In this document: positions 11,799 through 22,640 of the stretch, piece by piece
Layout: the number at the start of each line of letters is the position of its first letter
Numbering within the stretch: position 1 is the first letter of the stretch
DNA from: Hyperoplus lanceolatus
Lineage: Eukaryota; Chordata; Actinopteri; Uranoscopiformes; Ammodytidae
Length of the DNA: 64,000 bases
Assembly (NCBI GenBank): GCA_026929865.2
Contig: CM049407.1
Span: 32,889,501-32,953,500, forward strand
Direction of reading: 5' to 3'
Program-made: the position numbers and the translations under genes
The notes under the pieces: generated by a model
Database searches by the model: none
Told to the model about the DNA's origin: nothing
Seen by the model: the letters and a program-made list of their open reading frames with translations, nothing else

Positions 11799-12649
11799 GG
11801 GCCTATCCGAAAAGTCCAATCTCCTAACCTATAAGCCTCCTTTCCTATACCTTAACCCCTAAACGTCATCGGGGTTAAGGAGAGATGAAAGGTGCTTCCT
11901 ATCGAACATAGGAAAGGACAGTGCTGTTTCAAATGAATTCGACTCCACTTTTCCTAACCGACGTCATTGCGCGACGGCGAGTATTGCTGACGTGAGTCAC
12001 TAGCGTGAAACTTCACTATTCTCCGAAAATGGACTACAACAAGCGCTCGTTTGATCCATGCGTTCTTTTCATATGGATTTTAATCAGGTTGTCGCCAACA
12101 GAGTGAGAATCACTCCCATATATCCCAATTCACATGTGGAATAAAAAGAGGCTACACTTGTGTTGATGTTGAAATGAACTGCCCCCAGTAACTTCATTAA
12201 ATGTGAAGTTGGTATTTTATTTTCTTATGGTGTAAATTATGTGCTACGAAAATAACTATTATGATGTTGGTCTTTTATGAGTTCTTTATTATCTTTAGCC
12301 TGTGTGGGGAGGATTTTGTTTGAAATGAGTTAAATCTTCCTCTCTTCCTCTCCTCTTCTGTTTTACCTCTCGTTCGCATTCGTAGAGTTGGTAAACTTCG
12401 GCGGTGGCCTGTTGCTTTAAATCTTGCCGCTGTAAAGGATTATGGGATATAGATATCTCCTTTCCTTTGTCAAAGGTTGGTCAGGTAACCTATGCTATAT
12501 GGGTTAAAGGATGAATCGAGGCTCCTTCCTATGCCTTTCCTAAGCATTTTGGTTATTCGGATCACCTATCTGCCGAGCACTCTGGGTCATCTCGATAGGA
12601 AAGGAAATTTCCTATGCAAAAAAAAAAAAAAAAGTTTTCGGATAGCCCC
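11799..12649. mobile_element. Miniature TIR element, about 850 bp
   Basis: Ends are GGGCCTATCCGAAAA on the left and TTTTCGGATAGCCCC on the right, inverted with one mismatch. Flanks show TAT at 11,796-11,798 and 12,651-12,653. It interrupts the left arm of the long inverted repeat: removing it restores pairing with the right arm. No transposase. A poly(A) run of 15 lies at 12,618-12,632. Confidence 0.65.
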
Positions 12650-12664
12650 GTATGGATAGACGCC

Positions 12665-14290
12665 GCGTTGGCCGCTTTCTGCCTATTGGCGCTGACGAAA
12701 TGCGGGCGCCATCTTGACCGGTCACACGTTCCACTCAGTGCAGTCTGTTTGACAGGTGCAATGAACTGCCAGCGCATGTAATTAATCTAATCTCATTAAA
12801 TACCAAACTGATTTTCACGCGGTTTTCTTTGCTGCAAAGATCATACATGTCGCTATGATACAGGGCACATGTTTCGACGTTTTTTAATATTCATAGTGGA
12901 CTTAACAGTCATAGAATATTCTGATATGATATAAGTAACCAGACGTCCGAGATCAGAACGAGGAACATCCCGAAAAGGGAAGCAGAAACAGATAGGGGCA
13001 GTAAAGTCAGCTATTTTAATGTTAACAATAGGCCTATATAATAGGCTATATATAAACATATTTATTCATTTACAGTGACGAGCATACATAATAAAGACAA
13101 TCACAGGGAAAACATAAACACAGAGAATAAAATATATTAATTTAAATAAAGTAGCTCATACAAAATACAAAACAAGAGCAAAAATAAAATACTAAATGAA
13201 CAATGAATTCAGCTAAAACAGTTACAGTCAGATGTAAAATTCAGAAATCATAGATTCAAATAAACCAAGAGTAGGAAGAGCAGTCATTTTTGCTCTGCAG
13301 AGCATTCCATGAATTAGGGGCACTACATGAAAAGGCAGTTATTCCTAAACTGGAGTTAGCTCGGGGCAATTTAGGAGGAGTAGTCGAGCATGGTACATAT
13401 GAAGGGTGGATGTTTCCCATGAAGGCATTAAATAGCCAATAAAAACCAGTGTATATAATATTTCATTAAAAGAGAAGGACAACATGAGTGTTCATGTAAA
13501 ATATGTTTTATTTCTCTAATTTAAAACACAAGCTTGTTAGGCAATTGCCTCTTAAAAGAGGACAGGATTTTTAAAAGCAAAGTCTTCTTGTTGTCCAATG
13601 TTCTATACTAGGTGGGGAATACTCAAGTTCAGTCTAGTCTCGAGTTGGTTCCTCAGACACAGACAGAAATCAATGCGTCTTGCAGCGGTACATTTAAAAA
13701 CACATTCAATACAAAAACCACAGCAATCAAAAGTATTAAATTAAGGAAAATCAAAAACAACAGCAAACAATAATACTCAAATGCATAAAATAAAGTTAAC
13801 CATCCTTACAATCGCATTTTACCCGAAGAGAAATTCAAGCGAGGCGAGTTTGGCAATGTGGTGCAGCCTTAATTTGTGAAAGACAGACACAACCAATGAC
13901 AACAAGTCGGAATGGTGGCTGTCGATGCCAAACTGTCTCCTCAATATGTTCCCTGGCAGAAACACATCCTCCGCCCAATCTCCTCCTCCCGGACGAAGTG
14001 TGTGACTCGACGTCTGGGTTGTATCATATCAGAATCTTCTATGACTGTTAAGCCCACTATGAATATTAAAACACGTCGAAAACTTGTGCCCTATCTTAGC
14101 TACATGTATGATCTTTGCAGCAAAAGAAAACCATGTGAAAATCAGTTTGGTATTTAATGAGATATGATTAATTACATGCGCTGACAGTTCATTCCACCTG
14201 CCAAACAGACTACACTGAGTGGAACGTAGGACCGGGTCCAAGATGGCGCCTGCATTTTCGCTCAACGCCCCAATGCGAAGGCTCATCCTT
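12665..14290. repeat. Long inverted repeat, arms about 300 bp, about 1-kb centre
   Basis: Left arm 12,665-12,965 and right arm 13,990-14,290 are diverged reverse complements. Shared words include GGCGCCATCTTG / CAAGATGGCGCC, ATGTAATTAATC / GATTAATTACAT and GATCATACATGT / ACATGTATGATC. The left arm continues outward at 11,780-11,798 (CCATAGACATTAT) across the inserted TIR element. Such long terminal inverted repeats suggest a non-autonomous DNA transposon. The centre (12,970-13,985) is AT-rich with no transposase reading frame. Confidence 0.75.
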
Positions 14291-14365
14291 TATAATGTCT
14301 ATGACTGTGACGTGTGACGTTAAAGTCACGTGAAGGGGGTCAGCGCTCGCGACCCACTCAATTTA

Positions 14366-15130
14366 ACTTTGGAAACCACAGAAGTCAACGCTCATATGCT
14401 TAACAATCGCGACGCAAATGTAAGAATATGTGTTGGTGTGCGGATGTACAGAGTTTGAATAAAGAGAGAGAAAGAAAGAGGAGATCAAGTAAAAGCTCGC
14501 CACAGAAAGTGCACAGTTAGTTGTTCACCTTGATTTATAGCCTACAGTCATTCAATCTGTGAGTGGTCTCACAAGACTGATGCTGCTTGGGAGATATCAG
14601 AGGGGAACAGCTGTTCTGGCACGTAGCGACAATCACAACAATCAAACATTTCCCGGAAAGCGGGAGGAAAACTATAGAGAGCAGTTAGGCAATTATTATG
14701 AAAATAATGCTGTCAGAATCACATTTAACAAGGGAAAACGACTCGTCAGTCGGTACCTTAACCTATGCCAATGTAGCCTATACCTAAATAGATATCTATA
14801 GCCTATTTTATAGCCCAGACAAAGCCTACTGTGAACCGTCTCCGACGGTGATGAGAAGCGATGTATAGGATAGGATCCTATGGTCCACACGGCAGGTTTA
14901 GAGGAGGGTCCTGCTTGTTATGCCGGTGAAGGAACGATCTTGCTTCTGGGGGAAAGACTGGGTCTGCTGGTGGTCAGCTGGGCTGCTCCGGTAGTGGCGT
15001 GCGTCTTTGCGGAGGCGGCAAGGCAGTTTACTGTCTGTTGCGTTCAGGGACGCTGGGCTTCTCCGGCTGGTAGGGAGGAAGGCACGGCTGAGTTTCAGCA
15101 GCCGCGGTAGGATGAAGTTTCCTGGGTAAA
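14366..15130. other. No gene recognised
   Basis: Contains an AG-rich patch at 14,460-14,490 and a moderately GC-rich stretch 14,880-15,120. The open frames here (14,559-14,801, 14,880-15,110) show no motif I recognise. Confidence 0.45.
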
Positions 15131-15545
15131 ACTTCCTTCGGATCCGGGAAGGTGAAGACTGCAGGCAAGCAGTCTGTGAGCTCAGTTTAAAGTTTGCAAA
15201 CACCCGCTTTGTGGATGGCTCCACTGCGAAAGGGCGGTGATTTTGGGGTGCTTACTGGTTTTATCATAGCATGGTCACATGATTGACTGGAATATCTCAG
15301 CCAATGGGGGTACAAAACCTTATCAGGAGTGATCAAACTAGGGCTGGGTCCCCTCGTTTTATGACCCCTTGTTCTTGGGGGTTTTGCCTCCCAAAAACTC
15401 AAATCCAGGCTTTATTTTACCCATGTAGGCCTCAAGAGTTCCTTATCAGGCTTTGAAAAGGGGGACAAGGCCTCAATTTTCCTCATAGGTTTCTATTGTA
15501 GGCTACTTTTTAGCATCTGTAGGCACAACAGTGCCAGGGGAGCAT

Positions 15546-15858
15546 AGTTTCACTTTTCACTAAAAGACGACGAGGTCAGGATTGGTCAGAGAAAACGCAT
15601 GGCACCAGATCAACCAATCAATAAACATTGTCAAGATATGATAAAAGACTCTGCTGTAGAGAGAGAACTTCACTTTTTTCACTTTCACTTTTTTTGTCCT
15701 GTCAAAATTGCTTGCATCACCTGTTCTGTGATATAACTTCATTAAAACATCGCTCTTGAGAACTTTGAAACTTTTTCCTGTCATATTTTTTCTTCCATAT
15801 ATCCGAATAAACGAACACGGTTTTTTATTGTTATTAATACTCGGAAGAAGGAGATTTC
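15546..15858 (+). repeat. Dispersed repeat, block B (shared with 60.20-60.47 kb)
   Basis: Reverse complement of about 60,196-60,475. Shared words include GACTCTGCTGTAGAGA-type, TTTGTCCTGTCAAAA-type, TCACCTGTTCTGTGAT-type and CTTTTTCCTGTCAT. Similarity ends near AATACTCGG. Just beyond, at 15,840-16,070, are GATTTCCGACTTGG and CGGAAATTTCCGAG, a motif pair common in fish miniature elements. Confidence 0.8.
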
Positions 15859-17324
15859 CGACTTGGTAGTTCCGGAGTTCCGACCTGTCTGTGTTCCAGT
15901 GCAATTGTCACAAAGTATGGACGCCTTCTCGTCCAAATAACTAAACGTTAGGCTCTAACAAGTTACTGTTGCCAGGTACCGGTAGATTCATAGACTACAA
16001 TATGTAGTGAAGTCGGAAATTTCCGAGTTCCCTGACCAACTGGAACGCAGCGTCAAAAGCCGGCTCATGACACACGTGACGACCAAACGTGATGCGATTG
16101 GTTGGCTAATCCAGAGTGGCACTGGGCAGATCCAATAGTTTTAAACTTCAACAGACACCCGCCTCCAAGTGAGTGAACGTTTGCCAATTACAGCACAGAC
16201 ATTCTGTACAAATGAAATGAAGTACGATGGTCTGGTTGGACCAGGCTACAAACATCACATAATCAAGTCAAACTTTTAGAGAGGAGTTTGCTCATTGAGC
16301 TCTCTTTCAGCTAATAGCTATCACAATCAAATACAACTAAACATGAAGCAATTTGACGTGTTTCTGTATATTTAATCACAGAGAGCTCTCCACGATGACT
16401 AGCACCTCTCCAGTCACCTCCTTCTGTTAAATAATATGTGCAAATTACTCTTAATCACCCTCATTTAGGTCATCTTCAAATTGAGCCTCACGACATGCCA
16501 TGTGACATCGTGACACGGCAATTATGTGTTATTTGGTAAAGAGAAGGTATAATGGCTTGGTCTTTCTTTGTGGGGAACATCTCTCTTTTGCATCTTGTGT
16601 TCTTTGCTGTCTAATACACTGTGTTCCTCTCTTTAAACCCAAAATGGGGCGACTTTTGTTTAGGAGACAAATTGACTATAATCCGAAAAACACTAGTTCG
16701 GGGACATTTGACTCAAAAGAAAAAAGATTTTGGTAGTCGCACAAAAAGCAAACAGTTTTCCTATTGTTCCACAAGATGTCTCCCTTGATCTCTGTGAAGC
16801 AGCTTCAATATTCAGTGGGAATATTGTGAATGTTCTTAAATTGTGTTCCCCTATTAACACCTCCCTCCTCTTTCCTCATCTCTGGCCTTTTTTTTAATTC
16901 TTCCTGGACTGCTCAGTATGAGTCACAACCAGGTAATTAGCCCTAACATCCAACAATATTCATGAGGTGATTCATATTGCACACGCATACACTCACTCAC
17001 TCAGGTATATATAGGGTAAGGGTTCTTCCTATGTATATCTCGAGGGGACTGATTTGTCTGATTCAAGTGGTCCTCCCTTGTGACCGTCTTAAAGCCTCTG
17101 GAAACCTGGTGTAAAATAGTAAAAATCAATATGATATTAAAGTTGGTGTCTCAAAAAGCCTTAACAAAAACCTGATGTTCAAAGATACGATGCGACTCTG
17201 TAATAATTCCACAAGAGCCTTCATTATTCATAGATAAAACATTTAACAATACATTTATAAGAACTGCCCTTAACTCAATCTGCTTCACTTCCCTTCTTAA
17301 GAGAAAACATAGGGGAGAGTAGGG
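15859..17324. other. No gene recognised; short repeat-like motifs only
   Basis: CpG-containing miniature-element-like sequence until about 16,110, then ordinary AT-rich DNA. A small open frame at 16,524-16,736 has no recognisable motif. TATATATAG-like and TC-rich words near 17,008-17,040 look incidental. Confidence 0.45.
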
Positions 17325-17480
17325 TGAGATGTGCCACTTTTTACTCAAAGTGACTTTAAAGTGAGGCCTTGACAGTAAAATCTCCAACTCAAATATGTAC
17401 ATATATTTCAGGGTGTTGTGCATCCCCGGCAACAATAAATTTGGATCTGAGAGAATACCATGGGGTAAATTGTGCCATTG
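17325..17480 (+). repeat. End of a repeat beginning AGGGGAGAGTAGGGTGAGA
   Basis: The start resembles the GGGGAGA-type ends at 46,627 and 47,468 but the interior differs. A possible partner motif (ACACAAATCACCCCAACCCC) lies at 18,112-18,131. If they belong together, the L2-like fragment at 17.7 kb sits inside this element. Confidence 0.35.
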
Positions 17481-17719
17481 ATATATATCTCATAAACTGT
17501 AATGCAAGACAAATCCATTAGACAATCAATGAGATTTAATGTTTATTTAAAGTAAATATATTGAAGGACAATTTCTTTAAAACAAGGCCTAGCAGATCTT
17601 AAAGGTTTTACCTGCAAAGCTCACACTGACAAAGTCACCATCATCATCTTTCTGGCCATCTGAACTCTCATCAGTGGTCTTGTTAAGTGGAATGGAGATG
17701 TCAGTCTCTTCTGAGCTAC

Positions 17720-18090
17720 CGTAGACAATCACTTTCTTTTAGTGACCAGCGTGCTAGCTCATGCCAATGGCACAACTCTCAGAAATTTACTTTGCACTAG
17801 CTGCTCCGCCCTTGTAGAACCAACTGCCACCATATGTGTGATTCCCCCTCCATTTCTGCCTTTAGATCAAGGCTCAAAACCCATCTGTACACCCTGGCTT
17901 TTTCTCCCCATTAACCTCTGCACTACTATCTTTGTTTATATGTGGATGTCTGGGCTTTATGTCTTTTATTTTTATTATTGTTATTTTACCTTCATTGTTT
18001 ACCTACTGAATGCACCATGTACAGCACTTGGACAGTGCAAACTGTTATAAATGTGCTTTTATAAATACATTTTACTTATTTATTTACTTA
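17720..18090 (+). mobile_element. 3' end of an L2-like LINE
   Basis: Near 17,812-17,905 a frame reads NQLPPYVCDSPSISAFRSRL then KTHLYTLAF, the C-terminal signature of L2 ORF2, preceded by TAG where Trp is usual. It is followed by a 3'UTR with TGTACAGCACTTGGACAGTG and a TTTATTTA-type tail, as in fish L2 elements. Only the last few hundred bases are present. Confidence 0.7.
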
Positions 18091-18511
18091 TAACTCACCT
18101 AGGCCCTTTGACACAAATCACCCCAACCCCAGAATTTTGAATAATTAGCATGATGCAGCAGTTTAGGGCTGACATCGTGTTAACTGTATAGACTCAAAGT
18201 GTAGCATACTAAAGCACTAAAACATGTGTCAAATGTTTTCAAACTTGTCTATAATTGTTCAGACACAATAATCAAAAAACCTTGATCATGGAAATTTTAC
18301 TTTGAAAGGCAAAACACAGTTTTTTTTAGCTTAAATGTGCTTATATCTTATTCCTTGTGTCTCCTTCTTTACATGATGACTCAAATGCATGGCTCTTCTA
18401 AATATATTGTCGTGATTTCCAATTTCTTCCAAGATCTGACATCATGATTAGTGCACAGGGGTGCCTTAGACTGTCCACAATAAAAGGCCACCCTGAAATG
18501 TGCAGTTTTGT
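18091..18511. other. No gene; possible truncated repeat beside Rex3
   Basis: Mostly AT-rich unique-looking DNA. 18,470-18,511 (CACAATAAAAGGCCACCCTG) resembles a common fish repeat cut off where the Rex3 tail begins; this is from memory only. Confidence 0.35.
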
Positions 18512-21500
18512 CATCATCATCATCATCATCATCAACCGCTATCCGAAATCGGTCAAGGGGCAGCAGCTTGAGCAGGGAACCCCAAACTTCTCTTTCCCGG
18601 GCCACATCAACCAGCTCTGACTGGGGATCCCGAGGCGTTCCCAGGCCAGTGTGGAGATATAATCTCTCCACCTAGTCCTGGGTCTTCCCCGAGGCCTCTT
18701 CCAGCTGGACGCTCCTGAACACCTCCCTAGGAGGCGTTCTGGGGGCATCCTTACCAGATGCCCCGAACCACCTCAACTGGCCCTTTCAACGTAAAGGAGT
18801 AGCGGCTCTGCCCCGAGTTCCTCACGAATGACTGAGCTTCTCACCCTATCTCTAAGGGAGACGTCAGCCACTCTCCTGAGAAAGCCCATTTCGGCCGCTT
18901 GTACCTGCGTGATCTCGTTCTTTCGGTCAAGGCCCAGCCTTCATGACCATAGGTGAGGGTAGGAACAAAGATCGCCCGGTAGATCGAAAGCTTTGCCTTA
19001 CGACTCAGCTCTCTTTTCGTCACAACAGTGCGGTAGAGCGAGTGCAGAACCGCCCCTGCTGCTCCGATTCTACGGCCAATCTCACGCTCCATTGTTCCCT
19101 CACTCGCAAACAAGACCCCGAGGTACTTAAACTCCTTCACTTGGGGTAAGGACTCATTCCCTACCTGTAGTAGACAATCCATCGGTTTCCTGCTGAGCAC
19201 CATGGCCTCAGATTTAGAGGTACTGATCCTCATCCCAACCGCTTCACACTCGGCTGAAAACCGATCCAATGAGAGCTGAAGGTCACAGGCCGATGATGCC
19301 ATCAGAAACCACATCATCCGCAAACAGCAGAGATGAGATCTTCAGCCCACCAAACTGCAACCCTCCCCACCACGACTACGCCCTTTGATATCCTGTCCAT
19401 GAATATCACAAACAGGGATTGGTGATAAAGCGCAGCCCTTGGCGGAGGCCAACCCCCACCGGGAAACAGGTCTGACCTACTACCGAGAACCTGTACACAG
19501 CTCTCGCTTTGAGTGTACAGAGATTGGATGGCCCTCAGAAGAGACACACCCTCACCCCATACTCGTACAGCACCTCCCACAGTATCTCCTGGGTAACCTG
19601 GTCATATGCCTTCTCCAGATTCTACAAACACATATAGACCGGATGAGATACTCCCAAGCCCCCTCTCCTGAGTGAAGAGCTGGTCCGTTGTTCCACGACC
19701 AGGACGGAATCCACATTGTTCCTCTTCTACCTGGAGGTCTGACTATCGGCCGAACCCTCCTTTCCAGCACCTTGGAGTAGACTTTTCCGGGAAGGCTGAG
19801 AAGTGTGATACCCCGGTAGTTGGAACACACTCTCTGGTCCCCCTTTTTGAAAATAGGAACCACCACCCCGGTCTGCCACTCCTTCGGCACTGTACCCGAC
19901 TTCCACGCAATGTTGAAGAGGCGTGTCATCCAAGACAGCCCCTCCACCCCCATTGCTTTCAGCATTTCTGGACGGATCTCATCAACCCCTGGGGCTTTGC
20001 CACTGTGGAGTTGTTTGACTACCTCAGTGACTTCCACCAGGGAAATTGACGATGATCCCCCATCAGCCTCCAGCTCTGCCTCCAACATAGAGGGCGTGTT
20101 AGTCGGATTCAGAGTTCCTCAGTGCTCTTTCCACTGACTGACTACCTCCTCAGTTGAGGTCAACAGCGTCCCATCCTGACTGTACACAGCTTGGATGGTT
20201 CCCCGCTTCCCCCTCCTGAGGTGCCGGACGGTCTTCCAGAAACACTTTGGTGCCGACCGAAAGTCCTTCTCCATGGTTTCTCCGAACTTCTCCCACACCC
20301 GCTGCTTTGCCTCCGTCACGGCAGAGGCTGCAGCCCTTCGGCCTGTCGGTACCTTGCAACTGCCTCAGGAGTCCCCCGAGATAACATATCCCGGAAGTAC
20401 TCCTTCTTCAGTCGGACGGCTTCCTGACCACCGAGGTCCACCACGGCGTTCGAGGGTTACCGCCCCTGAGGCACCTAAGACCTTGAGACCACAGCTGTCT
20501 GCCGCGGCTTCAGCAATGGAAGTTTTGAACATCGACCACTCGGGTTCACGCCCCCAACCTCCACAGGGATGCTAGAAAAGCTCTGCAGGAGGTGCGACTA
20601 AAGATCTCTTGAACAGGGGCCTCCGCCAGACGTTCCCAGTTCACCCGCACTACCCGTTTGGGCTTACCAGGTCTGTCCAGAGTCTTCCCCACCCTTTGAC
20701 CCAACTCACAACCAGATGGTGATCAGTTGACAGCTCCGCCTCTCTTCACCCGAGTGTCCGAAACATGCGGCCTCAGATCAGATGATACGATCACGAACCG
20801 ATCATCGACCTTCGGCCTAGGGTGCTCTGGTACCATGTACACTTATGAGCATCCTTATGTTCGAACATGGTGTTCGTTATAGACAAACCATGACCAGCAC
20901 AGAAGTCTAACAACAAACGACCACTCGGGTTCAGATCGGGGAGGCCGTTCCTCCCAATCACGCCTTTCCAGGTGTCTCCATCATTGCCCACGTGCGCGTT
21001 AAAGTCTCCCAGCAGAACTATGGAGTCCCCTACCGGAGCCCCATGCAGGACTCCGTTCAGGGTCTCCAAGAAGGCCGAATACTCCGAACTGCTGTTCGGT
21101 GCGTACGCACAAACAGTCAGAGTCTTCCCCCCACAACCCGGAGGCGTAGGGAGGCGACCCTCTCGTCCACCGCAACCGAACGTAGTAGCCCAGCCGGGGG
21201 CTCGTGAGTATCCCCACACCGGCCCGGCGCCTCACACCTTGGGCAACTCCAGAGAAGAATAGAGTCCAACCCTGTCCAGAAGTACGGTTCCAGAGCCAAG
21301 ACTGTGCGTGGAGGTAAGCCCCACCAGACCCACCTGGTAGCGCCCACTCCTCCCGCACTCCGCAGCTCCTTCCCCCACAGCTGCAGGTGACGCTCCACGT
21401 CCCCAAAGCCAGCCTCTGCCGCCCGGGTCTGGTCCGTTGTAGGTCCCTGCCTCTTCACTGCCACCCTAGGCAGCGCACCCGACCCCAGCGGTTCCTCCAC

Positions 21501-21645
21501 AGTGGTGGGCCCATCGGTCATAGAGGGGCTGCGCCACGAGCTTCTTCGGCTGTGGCTCCTGGCCGGGCCCCGTGGCAGACCCGGCCACCAGACGCTCGCA
21601 GGCGGGCCCCCCTTTCTGAGTCACCCAGGTGTCACAGGTGACTTT
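18512..21645 (-). mobile_element. Rex3 (RTE clade) LINE, nearly full-length copy 2
   Basis: On the minus strand it runs from about 21,645 through endonuclease and reverse transcriptase to a (GAT)n tail at 18,512-18,534. The RT half is closely similar to copy 1. About 3.1 kb is near the full length of Rex3. The right edge abuts a fragment of a TTAA-type miniature element. I found no clear target duplication. Confidence 0.87.
18560..21420 (-). pseudogene. Rex3 ORF: endonuclease and reverse transcriptase, broken
   Basis: Endonuclease pieces: [20 protein letters not shown] near 21,270-21,210, then [18 protein letters not shown] near 21,010-20,960 and [14 protein letters not shown] near 20,860. 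RT pieces: LHSGKAPGVDEIRPEMLKAM near 20,010, WQTGVVVPIFKKGDQRVCSN near 19,850, SCVQVLGSRSD near 19,480, SSACDLQLSLDRFSAECEA near 19,290 and LSIYRAIFVPTLTYGHEGWA near 18,960. The C-terminal piece RWRDYISTLAWERLG is near 18,660. Several frameshifts separate them, so the element is dead, though all domains are present. Confidence 0.86.
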
Positions 21646-21649
21646 GTTG

Positions 21650-21771
21650 GTATAAAGATCTCGACCTGCGCATGCGCGATGGAACATCCAGTGCTGTGCT
21701 TCATATAGCGGTCAGTAGGAACGAAATAGAACAAGAAATTAAGACCAGAAAAGTAGTATAATAGGTCCTCT
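21650..21771. mobile_element. Fragment of a TTAA-flanked miniature element
   Basis: Its right end AGTAGTATAATAGGTCCTCT, followed by TTAA at 21,772-21,775, is the reverse complement of the left end of the element at 47,994. It is cut on the left by Rex3 copy 2. Confidence 0.7.
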
Positions 21772-21860
21772 TTAAGTCTGGTACCCACATGCATAAATTA
21801 TTGCACTTCATAGCCTACATATGTTTGCCCACCCATTTATACGAGAGAGCTGCACCATAA

Positions 21861-22472
21861 CGGCCTCCACACATCCTACCTCTACTGCGCGTCTACACCG
21901 CGTCTCGTAAACTTTTTGTCACTGACCGTGTAATCAACCTAGAGCGAGCACACATCCAACCTCAAGGCGCACTGCTGATGCACGTCGGGTACGTCTGCCG
22001 CGGCAGCTCCCCTTTACCTCCAGGAGGCTTGCCTATTTTTTCTGGGAGCCGCGCGTCCTCTCTCGTCTCTCTCTGCTTTAACTGTTCGAGAAATACTGTG
22101 CTGCGAGTCATATTGACTTCATACCGGCAGCTTTCGCTGTAGTTTCACCATTTCCTGGTGTGTCCCTTTCAAAAATAAGACTCAACAAGCGGGAAAAAAA
22201 AAAAGGCAATGGGGCGCACAGTTGCTGTCCAGACTCAATATTAGACTCAATATAAATCATATGCATCATAAATGACACAAAATAACTTCATTTTAATGGG
22301 AATTTTCTATGAAAACTCTATGTAGAAAGATAGGGCTTTTAGAAGCAGCGCTGCAGCAGCTGCTGCTGAGGCACGTTCCATGTGTGTCCGAGAGAAAAGT
22401 CCGAGAGAGCGCTAACCCAGTAAGGTAAGGCGACGCGCTCTAGAGGTAGACGCAGGATGTGTGTGGAGGCCG
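21861..22472. mobile_element. Miniature TIR element with TAA target duplication, 612 bp
   Basis: Left end CGGCCTCCACACATCCTACC and right end, read in reverse, CGGCCTCCACACACATCCTG are inverted repeats. They continue with TCTACTGCGCGTC / TCTACC...GCGCGTC. TAA flanks both sides (21,858-21,860 and 22,473-22,475). A 3-bp TAA duplication fits the PIF/Harbinger superfamily. No transposase. Confidence 0.75.
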
Positions 22473-22640
22473 TAAGTTCTGGAAAATGACTTGGTAAGTG
22501 ACGGATGGTACCGTAGTAAGTTCTATGAAATGACTTGGTAAGTTAATGGTATTTGCACTTACTTACTAGGTAAGTAATGGAAAGTTACACAGTAAGTTTC
22601 ACATAATCACTTGTTAAGTGATAGACTAATTACTTAAAGC
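22473..22640 (+). repeat. Degenerate short tandem repeat with recurrent GTAAGT
   Basis: Two ~45-bp copies of GTAAGTTCT...GAAATGACTTGGTAAGT stand in tandem, followed by looser copies. GTAAGT occurs six times in about 125 bp. Confidence 0.75.

Larger units (their letters stand above)
11129..15545. mobile_element. 4.4-kb insertion splitting a dispersed repeat; class uncertain
   Basis: Blocks A and B are about 40 bp apart in the 60-kb copy but flank this segment here, so the segment is an insertion or a chain of insertions. Its ends can be drawn as TGTTGGGAATTC at about 11,136 and GGCACAACA at about 15,531. TG...CA ends suggest an old LTR-type fossil, but no coding parts, paired LTRs or target duplication were seen. 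It contains a short TIR element and a long inverted repeat, listed separately. The outer parts (11,140-11,690 and 14,880-15,530) hold no open frame of interest. Confidence 0.4.
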
